Assembly (NCBI RefSeq): GCF_000332055.1
Contig: NZ_ALVZ01000228.1
Coordinates: 27,204 to 91,203 of the forward strand
Origin: Xenococcus sp. PCC 7305
Lineage (GTDB): Bacteria; Cyanobacteriota; Cyanobacteriia; Cyanobacteriales; Xenococcaceae
DNA length: 64,000 nucleotides
Reading direction: 5' to 3'
Shown here piece by piece: positions 25,641 through 33,551 of this stretch (position 1 is the first letter of the stretch; every line of letters begins with the position of its first letter). The notes below the pieces were generated by a model, which was given only the letters and a program-made list of their open reading frames with translations, made no database searches and was not told where the DNA came from. A program made the position numbers and the translations under genes.

Positions 25641-25708
25641 TTCACCCCGTCAGGGGCTCTTGAACAAAGGCTATAGTAATTGAAAAGCTACTATAAGGAT
25701 ATCTAGTT

Positions 25709-27118
25709 GTGTTGTCTATCAAAGAATTGCTAGAACTTGAGCTATTTCGTCAGCTTCCCGAATCTCGCCTCACTTGGATATGCGATCGCGCAGCAGAAAT
25801 CAAGCTGAAAAAAGGAGATATTTTAGTTGAAGAAGGTGACCCGCACCGAGGATTTATGATTCTACTCGCTGGGACGATGGATGTTACCCGATTGAGTGAA
25901 GGAATCCAGATGCCGATTGGCAAACACCAAGCTCCGGCTTTTTTTGGGGAAATTCAGATTCTCTCGGACGATTCTGTCCCGGTAACAGTAAAAGCCTTGG
26001 CGGATTGTCGTATTTACGAAATTAACCCAGAAGATTTTCTGGTAACCCTACACGAATGTCGTGACTTCGAAAGAATTATCTTTAAGACTATGCAAAAACG
26101 TCTTAGGGGATTAGAATCATTCATCAGAAATCGCGAAAAAATGGCTGCATTAGGGACCTTAGCTGCAGGGTTAGCTCACGAACTTAACAATCCTGCGGCG
26201 GCGGTAGTTCGTTCCCTCAAAGCCGTTACTCCGGCCATCTTAGAACTAGAAAGAATGAATCTAGTTTATGGACAGCGCAATGTCGAGGACGACCATACCG
26301 AACAATGGTTTCAAGCTAGAGAGGATGGTTATGATTTTCTGCTCAATCATCGTTTAGAACCATTAACCCTCATGGATCGCGAAGATATATTGCTTGACTG
26401 GTTAGAAAATTATGGGGTCAAGGATGCTGGAAAACTAGTCGCGCCCTTGGCCACTGCAAATATTCAAACTCAGCTTTTAGATGAGCTCACAGCAAGATGG
26501 CATGACGACCCGACAGAGTTGAGGGATATGGGCATACGCTGGCTAGCATTATCATTTGATGTCATGATGATGATCCAATCTGGGTTACGAGGTGCAGAAA
26601 GAGTATCTGAATTGGTTCAGTCGATGCGTTCCTATTCTCATTTAGACCGAGGTGCGAAGCAAATGGTCGATGTTCATCAAGGGCTCGAAGATACGCTACA
26701 ACTTTTGTCCCACAAATTAAAGCAAGGTATTAAAGTCAATCGTGTTTACGATCCGACTCTCCCTCAAATACCAGCCTATGGGAGCGAACTAAATCAAGTT
26801 TGGACAAATTTAATTGACAATGCGATCGCTGCCATCGACGGAACAGGGATAATTGAAATCAGAACCATGAATAAACATGATTGCCTTGTGATAAAACTCA
26901 TTGATTCTGGGGCCGGTATTCCCTCAGAAATTCAATCCCGCATTTTTGAACCGTTTTTTACGACTAAAACAGTAGGCAAAGGTTCTGGTTTAGGTTTAGA
27001 TGTTGTCAGAAAAATTGTGGAAAATCGTCATCGTGGGACAATCTCAATCGCATCGGAACCAGGAAAAACCTGTTTTAAAATCTCTTTGCCCAAAAAAACA
27101 GAACAACAGACTAATTAG
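25709..27118 (+). CDS. Sensor histidine kinase with N-terminal cyclic-nucleotide-binding domain
   Basis: Soluble histidine kinase. Residues about 8-125 form a cNMP-binding fold (GDILVEEGDPHRGFMILLAGTMDV, FFGEIQILSDD). The Arg that normally contacts the cyclic phosphate is not evident in SVPVTVKA, so ligand binding is uncertain. The phospho-acceptor is in LAAGLAHELNNPAAAVVRS (His near 157). The ATPase domain shows N-box LIDNAIAAID, G1 DSGAGIPSEI and G2 GKGSGLGLDVVRKIV. A long helical region lies between. No membrane helix, so a cytoplasmic sensor. No response regulator is adjacent. GTG start at 25709, or TTG at 25712. Confidence 0.88.
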   Translation: MLSIKELLELELFRQLPESRLTWICDRAAEIKLKKGDILVEEGDPHRGFMILLAGTMDVTRLSEGIQMPIGKHQAPAFFGEIQILSDDSVPVTVKALADCRIYEINPEDFLVTLHECRDFERIIFKTMQKRLRGLESFIRNREKMAALGTLAAGLAHELNNPAAAVVRSLKAVTPAILELERMNLVYGQRNVEDDHTEQWFQAREDGYDFLLNHRLEPLTLMDREDILLDWLENYGVKDAGKLVAPLATANIQTQLLDELTARWHDDPTELRDMGIRWLALSFDVMMMIQSGLRGAERVSELVQSMRSYSHLDRGAKQMVDVHQGLEDTLQLLSHKLKQGIKVNRVYDPTLPQIPAYGSELNQVWTNLIDNAIAAIDGTGIIEIRTMNKHDCLVIKLIDSGAGIPSEIQSRIFEPFFTTKTVGKGSGLGLDVVRKIVENRHRGTISIASEPGKTCFKISLPKKTEQQTN

Positions 27119-27119
27119 A

Positions 27120-27620
27120 TTACCAATAACTAACTTTTATATGAGTCAAAAATTGTTTCCATTTTTGAGCAGGGCGATCATAAAAAGTAAAGATATCACC
27201 ATAGGCTACATTGGCATTTTTATGATGCAACCAATGTATTTCAGGAGTAGTAATAAATAGCAACTGACATAACCAAGAAATTGCTTTAGGAGTTTGCCAA
27301 TTAATAGCAGAAACATGTCGCCAGATGACATGTAATTCTCCCAGGATTATGCTCAAAATAGTTCCTGCGGGAGAAATTTGCCAGCCAAGAGGCAAAAAAA
27401 TAAAATATGGCAAAGCACCCAAGAATCCATCTAAAAGGACTAAAGGGTTTTTGGTAAGTACTGCATAATGAATAAAACTGCGATTTTTTCCGTGATGAAC
27501 AATGCCATGAAACTTGCCGAAAACATGTTCTGGAACATGATATAAAAACGTAGACAAAAAATCGCCAATTAACAACAATAACCAAGCGACTAAAACAATT
27601 TTAATTATTAGCATGACCAA
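27120..27620 (-). CDS. Fatty acid hydroxylase/sterol desaturase-like membrane protein
   Basis: A 166-residue protein with about four hydrophobic helices and the His clusters of the di-iron fatty acid hydroxylase superfamily: LYHVPEH, FHGIVHHGKNRSFIHY, GELHVIWRH and EIHWLHHKNANVAYGDIFTFYDR. The iron-binding His set is therefore largely present. Members hydroxylate or desaturate lipids, sterols or carotenoids using di-iron and oxygen; the substrate here is unknown. It converges with the kinase gene, whose stop is one base away. Shorter than most hydroxylases (about 200-300 aa). Confidence 0.78.
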   Translation of the reverse strand: MVMLIIKIVLVAWLLLLIGDFLSTFLYHVPEHVFGKFHGIVHHGKNRSFIHYAVLTKNPLVLLDGFLGALPYFIFLPLGWQISPAGTILSIILGELHVIWRHVSAINWQTPKAISWLCQLLFITTPEIHWLHHKNANVAYGDIFTFYDRPAQKWKQFLTHIKVSYW

Positions 27621-27857
27621 CTCCTCATCTACTGGAGCAATGCTAATTATTTAAAGTTAAGAATATTTTGTTGTTTATTTAAGTTTTAAATATTTTTAGT
27701 ATATTAAAATGTTAATTAATTGTGATTTTAATATATACTTTACTTTATCTTAAATTAGCCAGGGTTTGCCCTTTGCGATAGTCCAAGCTCAAAAAAGAGT
27801 GCAGATAAAAGAAGACACCTCGCTATACTCGAAGGATTAGCCGTGGGAGGATGTCAT

Positions 27858-28580
27858 ATGCCAGAGGATTTGAGTAACCTGCAAATTATCAACAACTTTT
27901 ACATTAGTCTTGACGAACAAAGAATCTCCCGTCACAGAACTATTCCGCAACAGGTTAACTTTGATTTTAATTCGGAAAATTTATCTGCGATCGCAAGAAT
28001 GCAGGTTAACCATAATTCTCTATCTTTCGATTCTGGTCTTATGGCTAATTTAAGATATTATAGTCTTCTGCAATGCCATAACATAATGCGATCGGGCCTA
28101 ACTTTTACCAGCTATTATTGCCAAGCTGAAAAAAAAGTAGCAGTTATCAGTAGTAACATTTCAGTTCAAGGTCAAATATCTCAGCAAATTCGTCAAGACT
28201 TTCTCGTTAATCTTTCTTTACTAGAAACAATCACTAAAGCTCATTACTGGTCTATCGAGCAAATACTCAAGCAATTACCATTTAACTATCAGAGAAAAAA
28301 CTCTTTACTATCCTGGATTTTAGCTTTATTAATTACTTTTGTGCTGGCAATCCTAGTATTTTATGTTTTGTCTAGCATGTTTTTTACTCAGGAGATCGCT
28401 GCAATTATCACTTCGCTGATCGCCATTATTACAATTTTGTTACTCATTAAATTTAGTATTCAAACTTATATTAAAAAATTTCTGTTCAAATTAATTCTAG
28501 AACAATTATTATTTGGCTTTTTTTCCCATAACACTGCCAGAAGAGAGTTCAGCATAGCTCTTATGGAATACTTCAGTTAA
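27858..28580 (+). CDS. Hypothetical membrane protein
   Basis: Not recognised. The ATG at 27858 (MPEDLSNLQII) is chosen because GGGAGG precedes it at ideal spacing; a GTG at 27843 would also be in frame but contains that site. Residues 1-150 are soluble. Residues about 152-205 form two adjacent membrane helices (SLLSWILALLITFVLAILVFYVL and IAAIITSLIAIITILLLI). A short amphipathic C-terminus follows. Length 240 aa. It sits alone between convergent and same-strand neighbours, with no operon partner evident. Confidence 0.7.
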   Translation: MPEDLSNLQIINNFYISLDEQRISRHRTIPQQVNFDFNSENLSAIARMQVNHNSLSFDSGLMANLRYYSLLQCHNIMRSGLTFTSYYCQAEKKVAVISSNISVQGQISQQIRQDFLVNLSLLETITKAHYWSIEQILKQLPFNYQRKNSLLSWILALLITFVLAILVFYVLSSMFFTQEIAAIITSLIAIITILLLIKFSIQTYIKKFLFKLILEQLLFGFFSHNTARREFSIALMEYFS

Positions 28581-28582
28581 CT

Positions 28583-28632
28583 AGCACTTTAAATCTTTAA
28601 TCTTTAATTTTTAATCTTTAATTTTTAATTAA
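28583..28632 (+). repeat. TTTTAATC/TTTAATT short tandem repeat
   Basis: Several near-tandem copies of TCTTTAAT and TTTTTAAT follow the 28580 stop. AT-rich, non-coding. Confidence 0.6.
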
Positions 28633-28709
28633 AATGAGGTTATCCACACTAGTATTTCTTTGATAATCTGCAAAAATAAATGTAGTTACTCAAAAATTGA
28701 TTCTCAAAT

Positions 28710-29009
28710 ATGAAAGTATCAATCACCTCAATCTATAACTGGTATCGTGACACTCTTCGCAATCCCAAATATCGTTGGTGGATTGTGTTAGGAACTTTAG
28801 CTTATCTCATCAGTCCGTTTGACATTTCTCCCGATTTTATTCCTATCGGAGGACAAATAGATGACTTAGTAATATTAACCTTGTTAGTTTCAGAATTATC
28901 TCAATTAATTCTGGATGGATTTAAATCTCGTAGTGAAAGTAAGTCGGCAGATGTTAATTTAGATTCGGAGGAAGTCAAAACTGTAGACGTGGAAGTAGAG
29001 ACAGTTTAG
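28710..29009 (+). CDS. YkvA/DUF1232 family membrane protein
   Basis: Small protein with the DUF1232 (YkvA) core: NPKYRWWIVLGTLAYLISPFDISPDFIPIGGQIDDLVILTLLVSEL. This hydrophobic region with the SPxDxxPD..P..G..DD motif is diagnostic. DUF1232 proteins are widespread and of unknown function, possibly linked to membrane or metal homeostasis. The C-terminal 30 residues are acidic and poorly conserved. ATG start. Confidence 0.88.
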   Translation: MKVSITSIYNWYRDTLRNPKYRWWIVLGTLAYLISPFDISPDFIPIGGQIDDLVILTLLVSELSQLILDGFKSRSESKSADVNLDSEEVKTVDVEVETV

Positions 29010-29021
29010 ATCTGAAAGGAT

Positions 29022-29070
29022 GAGGGATTTTTGAGGGATGAGGGATGAAGGATGAAGGATGAGGAATGAA
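29022..29070 (+). repeat. GGATGAG/GGATGAA heptamer repeat
   Basis: A run of GATGAGG- and GATGAAG-type heptamers, with one break, in the convergent spacer between the DUF1232 and SDR genes. Confidence 0.7.
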
Positions 29071-29113
29071 AAAATGCTAATTCCCGATCTTCAACCCCTA
29101 CATTATTAAGAGA

Positions 29114-29887
29114 TTACCACGGTAATTTACTACCATCCCAAGAGAAGAATTCTCCACTGTCAGCTAGTTTTAAATTTGACATAACTTCCAATAATAAATT
29201 GACGGTTTTTTCCACAGGAAATAATTTTTCAGGTGGAACATTTTTTTGAAAAGGTTGGGAAAGACGAGTAGCAGTTGTCCCAGGATGCAAAGCCACGACA
29301 ATAGTTTTGGGACAACGACGACTGTATTCAATAGATATCGTTTTTAAAAACATATTCAAGGCTGCTTTAGAAGCACGATAACCATACCAGCCCCCTAAGC
29401 GATTGTCCCCAATACTACCAACTTTCGCCGAAATACTAGCAAAGATACTGCCTTCTTTATGTCGCAACAGTTTCATTAAATGCTTGGCAAGTAAAACTGC
29501 CCCAATACTATTAACCTGAAAATAACTTAGTAGATTTTCTGAGTTGATTTGCCGCAAACTTTTTTCTGGTTGCAATTCGCCTCGGTGGAGCATGCCGACA
29601 CAATATATAACCAGATGTATTTTTTTTATTTCTGCACTAATTGCCTCGATACCCTGAGTAATGGATGATTCATTAGTGATATCTATTTCTAGACAAGTTA
29701 ATTTATTAGGATGATCAGCAGCCAAGCTTAATAATTCAGTTGCCGTTTCACTATTGCGATAAGTAGCATAGATTTTGGCTACTTGACTATCTGACAAAAT
29801 TTGCCTGACAAAACCTAGACCAATCCCTTGGTTAGCTCCGATGATTAAAACATTAGAATGCTTGGGAATATAATCGATTGTGTGCAT
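29114..29887 (-). CDS. Short-chain dehydrogenase/reductase (SDR)
   Basis: Classical SDR. The NAD(P)-binding motif is VLIIGANQGIGLGF, then the catalytic Ser (SISAKVGSIGDN) and YxxxK (WYGYRASKAALNM), and the VALHPGTTATRLS segment. This set is like the csgA/YciK-type SDRs. The start is placed at the ATG at 29887 (MHTIDYIPKHSNVLII); the frame is open to 29956, adding 23 residues with a low-probability sequence. Substrate not predictable. It is convergent with the DUF1232 gene. Confidence 0.85.
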   Translation of the reverse strand: MHTIDYIPKHSNVLIIGANQGIGLGFVRQILSDSQVAKIYATYRNSETATELLSLAADHPNKLTCLEIDITNESSITQGIEAISAEIKKIHLVIYCVGMLHRGELQPEKSLRQINSENLLSYFQVNSIGAVLLAKHLMKLLRHKEGSIFASISAKVGSIGDNRLGGWYGYRASKAALNMFLKTISIEYSRRCPKTIVVALHPGTTATRLSQPFQKNVPPEKLFPVEKTVNLLLEVMSNLKLADSGEFFSWDGSKLPW

Positions 29888-30266
29888 TATTTGATGAATT
29901 CGTCCTAAAAACTGATTTAAGACTTCCGCGAGGATGTCATTAGGGAGAGTGAGCAAATTGCGAACATCTTCATTTTGCGTAAGTCCTCATAACTTATAAC
30001 GCATTTTGATAGGCAATTACCGCTCATCATTAAGAGCGAAGCCTGACAATCAATCCTATAGAGAGATAACATATTGTTATATTAAGTCTTCAATTATAAG
30101 TAATTCCTGTTTACTAAAGTAGCTAAAAAATCTTTTCTAATTTTCTAATAAATTGATAATGAGAAGTTTAAATCAACTAAAAACTAAAATCGAGAAGAAA
30201 GCTCAAAGAGTTACTAAAAAAGTTACCAAAATAGTTAATAATCGCTCTATAAAGAGAGGGAAATAC

Positions 30267-31001
30267 ATGAGTGAACATGATAAAGTCGTTTTCGATCTCA
30301 AAGGCTATATCGTCAAACCAGCCGTATTAAGTGACACTGAAGTCAAGGTACTTCGGGATTTCGTTTTGCGTCAAAAGAATGAGCCAGAATCTTTAAAGCC
30401 TCATGAGCGCCAGCTACCTGGAGGCCCCTTTGCCAATCTGATCGATCATCCTGTGGTCATGGATATTTTATTAAATGTGATTGACCCAGATCCTGACAAA
30501 ATTCGTCTAGAGAATGTTTTTCTAAGTCATCGCGAGATGGGGGAAAGTGAATGGAACCCGCATGCTGGAGGACATACTACTAATCCTAACTATGCTTACA
30601 ATTTTCATGATGGGCGCATTTATGCTGGGATGACGCGAGTAGTTTGGGAACTGAACGAGGTCAAGCAAGATCAAGGTGGTACTTGTTTTATTCCCGGTAG
30701 CCATAAAGCTAACTATAATATTCGCACCAATCCCCTTGCCAGTATTGATGCTAGAGATTCAGGGCTTTGGGAAAGTTATAGTTGCCCCCCTGGTTCTTTA
30801 ATTGTTTTCTCTGAGGCGGTACGTCATTCAGGGGATATTTGGCGAAACCCTGATAATCCACGCATGGCAATTTTTTGCGCTTACAACCATATCAATGTTC
30901 GTCACCACAAACCTGATATTCCAGCCGAAGTTATAGATAACCTAGCACCTAAACACCAACGTTTTTTCAGAGATGTCTATCATCCTTTATTTGATCAATG
31001 A
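30267..31001 (+). CDS. Phytanoyl-CoA dioxygenase (PhyH) family protein
   Basis: Fe(II)/2-oxoglutarate dioxygenase of the PhyH family. It shows the double-stranded beta-helix pattern, with candidate iron ligands in NPHAGGH and VRHSGDIW and the PGSHKANYN motif. The ATG at 30267 (MSEHDKVVF) is preferred because AGAGAGGG precedes it by six bases. The frame is open from a TTG at 30153, adding 38 very basic residues that could be an N-terminal extension. Bacterial PhyH members hydroxylate ectoine, halogenated or lipid substrates; the substrate here is unknown. Confidence 0.82.
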   Translation: MSEHDKVVFDLKGYIVKPAVLSDTEVKVLRDFVLRQKNEPESLKPHERQLPGGPFANLIDHPVVMDILLNVIDPDPDKIRLENVFLSHREMGESEWNPHAGGHTTNPNYAYNFHDGRIYAGMTRVVWELNEVKQDQGGTCFIPGSHKANYNIRTNPLASIDARDSGLWESYSCPPGSLIVFSEAVRHSGDIWRNPDNPRMAIFCAYNHINVRHHKPDIPAEVIDNLAPKHQRFFRDVYHPLFDQ

Positions 31002-31015
31002 AGGCAGAGGGCAGC

Positions 31016-31058
31016 GGTGCGACCCCGCGCCTTTAAAAGGCGCTAGGGAACGCGCACC
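31016..31058. repeat. Palindromic element, copy 1 (GGTGCG stem)
   Basis: Hairpin: GGTGCG ... CGCACC outer stem, GCGCC ... GGCGC inner stem, TTTAAAA loop, with ACCCC and TAGGGAACG internal sides. It is flanked by GGCAGAGGGCAG-type heptamers. A second copy in opposite orientation at 63884-63926 keeps the stems through a compensatory change. Confidence 0.8.
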
Positions 31059-31079
31059 AAGAGAGAGGGCAGATGGTAA

Positions 31080-31451
31080 TTAAGAGTTATTTTCTTGCTC
31101 CATATAGTTCATTAACCAATTGGCGGCTGTAGCTCTACGAGTTTGTCGGGGGCCAAATTCTCCTATTTTGTAGCCTTGAAAACCCAATTTTTCTTTGAGT
31201 AATTGCTTATTTTCCTTGGGAATAGAACGAGTGAGCTTGACTGTCGGCGGACGATTGGCAATGAAATCTGGAGGTGTGGGATAAGCTTCGCGCCATTCGT
31301 CGGCTACTCGAAAATTTTCCCAGCTACTGGTTGCCTCATCATAGCGATATCCTAAATAATGCCAAACCAGTCTATTGACCGTTTCATCTGAAATTTCTTC
31401 CTTGAGAATTGACCAAATAGTATCGTAATTCAGCGGAGGTAAGGTAGTCAT
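31080..31451 (-). CDS. DUF1823 family protein
   Basis: A 123-residue protein matching the cyanobacterial/plant DUF1823 family: TIWSILKEEISDETVNRLVWHYLGYRYD, then WREAYPTPPDFIANRPPTVKLTRSIP and the highly conserved GYKIGEFGPRQTRRATAANWLMNYM. It is found in cyanobacteria and plastid-bearing plants; its function is not established. It is divergent from nagB, with a 45-base spacer. Confidence 0.9.
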   Translation of the reverse strand: MTTLPPLNYDTIWSILKEEISDETVNRLVWHYLGYRYDEATSSWENFRVADEWREAYPTPPDFIANRPPTVKLTRSIPKENKQLLKEKLGFQGYKIGEFGPRQTRRATAANWLMNYMEQENNS

Positions 31452-31496
31452 TATCTATTTTTCAGGTTAGAGCCTAACTGTCTATTAGTAAGTGTA

Positions 31497-32267
31497 ATGG
31501 GAATGTTGATTAATAAATTCAAAATACATAATATCGAGATTGAAGTTGTCGAGTCAAAAAAAGCTATGGGTCTGCGAGCAGCAGAGATGATTGCTGAAAG
31601 GATGCTCGCGAAAAATGATATCGTCCTAGGTCTATCTACAGGAAGTACCCCATTGCCTGTATATGCGGCCTTAATTGCCTTTTATACCAAAAAGATGATT
31701 TCTTTTAAGGATGTCAAGACTTTCAATTTAGATGAATACTATCCCATAGAGCCTTCAAACAAACAAAGCTATCAATATGCAATGAAGCGAGATCTGTTTT
31801 CTCAAATCGACATTCCCCCAGAAAACATCCATTTTCCAGATTGCCTGATAAGTGATTCTCCTGTTAAAGCCAGTCGAAATTACGAGCATTTGATTGCAAA
31901 ATCCGGGGGAATTGATTTGCTATTGGGGGGAATTGGTCAGAATGCTCATATTGGGTTTAATGAACCTCCGGCGCAAAGTGATTCTCGAACCAGATTGATT
32001 GAACTTACTGAGGAAACACGAAAAATTAATTCTCGATTTTTTGCAACCATAGAAGAAGTTCCCCAATATGCCATCACCATGGGTCTGGGGACTATATTAG
32101 ATTCGAAAGAAATTATATTATGTGCTTCTGGCACTGCAAAATCGGAAACAATTTATAAGGCGCTGTGGGAAAAACCGAATCCTAATGTGCCAGCTACTTA
32201 TCTCCAAAATCATCAAAATTGTCGATTTATCTTGGAGCGAGCTGCGGCTGGTCGAATCTTGGATTAA
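31497..32267 (+). CDS. nagB: Glucosamine-6-phosphate deaminase
   Basis: NagB converts glucosamine-6-phosphate to fructose-6-phosphate and ammonia. It shows LGLSTGSTPLPVY (phosphate loop), FNLDEYYPI (catalytic Asp), and GGIGQNAHIGFNEP (the family GGIGxDGHIAFNEP, with His). The 256 aa length is normal. It has two close ATGs, at 31497 and 31503. It is the only amino-sugar gene seen here, so the pathway is incomplete in the window. Divergent from DUF1823. Confidence 0.92.
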   Translation: MGMLINKFKIHNIEIEVVESKKAMGLRAAEMIAERMLAKNDIVLGLSTGSTPLPVYAALIAFYTKKMISFKDVKTFNLDEYYPIEPSNKQSYQYAMKRDLFSQIDIPPENIHFPDCLISDSPVKASRNYEHLIAKSGGIDLLLGGIGQNAHIGFNEPPAQSDSRTRLIELTEETRKINSRFFATIEEVPQYAITMGLGTILDSKEIILCASGTAKSETIYKALWEKPNPNVPATYLQNHQNCRFILERAAAGRILD

Positions 32268-32437
32268 TGTCAGCTCTGTTGAAGATAAGTAATCAAAATG
32301 AAAAGTATGACAAACTATTAACTCGGCTGTAGTGCGATTTTGTTTCTTGTACTAGACTTAAATGTAATTTAGCGAATCTATAGTCAAAATTATTACTACT
32401 TTAAATACTTTAAGTAACAAAGAGCTCTCCTGAATTA

Positions 32438-33481
32438 ATGACAAGACTATCTTTTATTCCGAGGAATCTCAGAATATACATTCCGATCTTGCTTTTCCTG
32501 TTGGCGATTATTGCTGCACTTAGCATTCCTCAGCTGCGATCGCCGCAAGTCGATTCTACTGTAGAACCTGTTGTTGAATTAGTTGCCTTGCGCAGTGAGC
32601 CGATTGTCCCGATCCCTCTGGAACTGGAATTAGATCAAAAGAGAGTAGCTCTTGGCGATCGCCTGTTCCATGACCCAGCGCTTTCGAGTAACGATACGAT
32701 TTCCTGTGCCACCTGCCACAGAATAGATCAAGGGGGCACTGATGGCCTCGCTTTTTCCCAGGGCATGCTGGGGGCGAATACAGGGTTAAATTCGCCAACA
32801 GTTTTCAATAGTGGATTTCACTTTCGTTTCAACTGGGATGGCCGAGCAGAAACCTTGGAAGATCAGATCGATGGGCCGATTACGGCAGAAAAAGAAATGG
32901 GTGGCATGAGTTGGCCTGATGTGGTCAACAAACTATCACAAGCTCCTGAATATCTCAGTTCTTTCAATGAGATTTATCCAGAAGGAATTACCGAAGCTAA
33001 CATTAAAGATGCGATCGCGATTTTTCAGCATTCCCTCTACACTCCCAACGCGCCCTTCGACCAATATTTGCGAGGCAATGATGACGCGATCTCAGATCGC
33101 GCCAAAGAAGGATATAGCCTCTTCAAATCCTACGGCTGTGTGACTTGTCACCAAGGAATGTTGGTGGGGGGCAATATGTTCCAAACCTTGGGGGTTTTCG
33201 GTGACTATTTCGCCGATCGCGGGAATATCACAAAAGCTGATTTAGGCAGATATAACGTGACTCAAGATGATTTGGATCGCTATGTTTTCAAAGTCCCTAG
33301 CCTCCGGAATATCACCCTGACCGCACCCTATTTTCATGATGGCAATCCCAAAACTCTGGATCAGGCAATCAAGCTGATGGGCAAATATCAGCTAGGAGTA
33401 GATATCCCCCAACAGGATGTTGACTTAATTATGCATTTTCTGAGATCTTTGACAGGTGAGTACCAAGGTCAGCCATTGTAA
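32438..33481 (+). CDS. Di-haem cytochrome c peroxidase (MauG/CcpA family)
   Basis: An N-terminal signal anchor (residues about 8-30) is followed by two CxxCH haem-c motifs: CATCH near residue 88 and CVTCH near 233. These carry the high- and low-potential haems typical of bacterial cytochrome c peroxidases, which reduce H2O2 in the periplasm. The segments GTDGLAFSQGMLG, PTVFNSGFHFRFNWDGRAETLEDQ and KVPSLRNITLTAPYFHDG are family hallmarks. Length 347 is normal. A DAHL-sensor gene follows after 70 bases on the same strand, and it may be co-transcribed with the two sensor genes, suggesting a redox link. Confidence 0.92.
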   Translation: MTRLSFIPRNLRIYIPILLFLLAIIAALSIPQLRSPQVDSTVEPVVELVALRSEPIVPIPLELELDQKRVALGDRLFHDPALSSNDTISCATCHRIDQGGTDGLAFSQGMLGANTGLNSPTVFNSGFHFRFNWDGRAETLEDQIDGPITAEKEMGGMSWPDVVNKLSQAPEYLSSFNEIYPEGITEANIKDAIAIFQHSLYTPNAPFDQYLRGNDDAISDRAKEGYSLFKSYGCVTCHQGMLVGGNMFQTLGVFGDYFADRGNITKADLGRYNVTQDDLDRYVFKVPSLRNITLTAPYFHDGNPKTLDQAIKLMGKYQLGVDIPQQDVDLIMHFLRSLTGEYQGQPL

Positions 33482-33551
33482 TAAGTTAAGTATTTTATAA
33501 ATTGAGAATCCCTTACTATTTTTTTTGATTAACTGAAGGCGAGAGGTTGCT

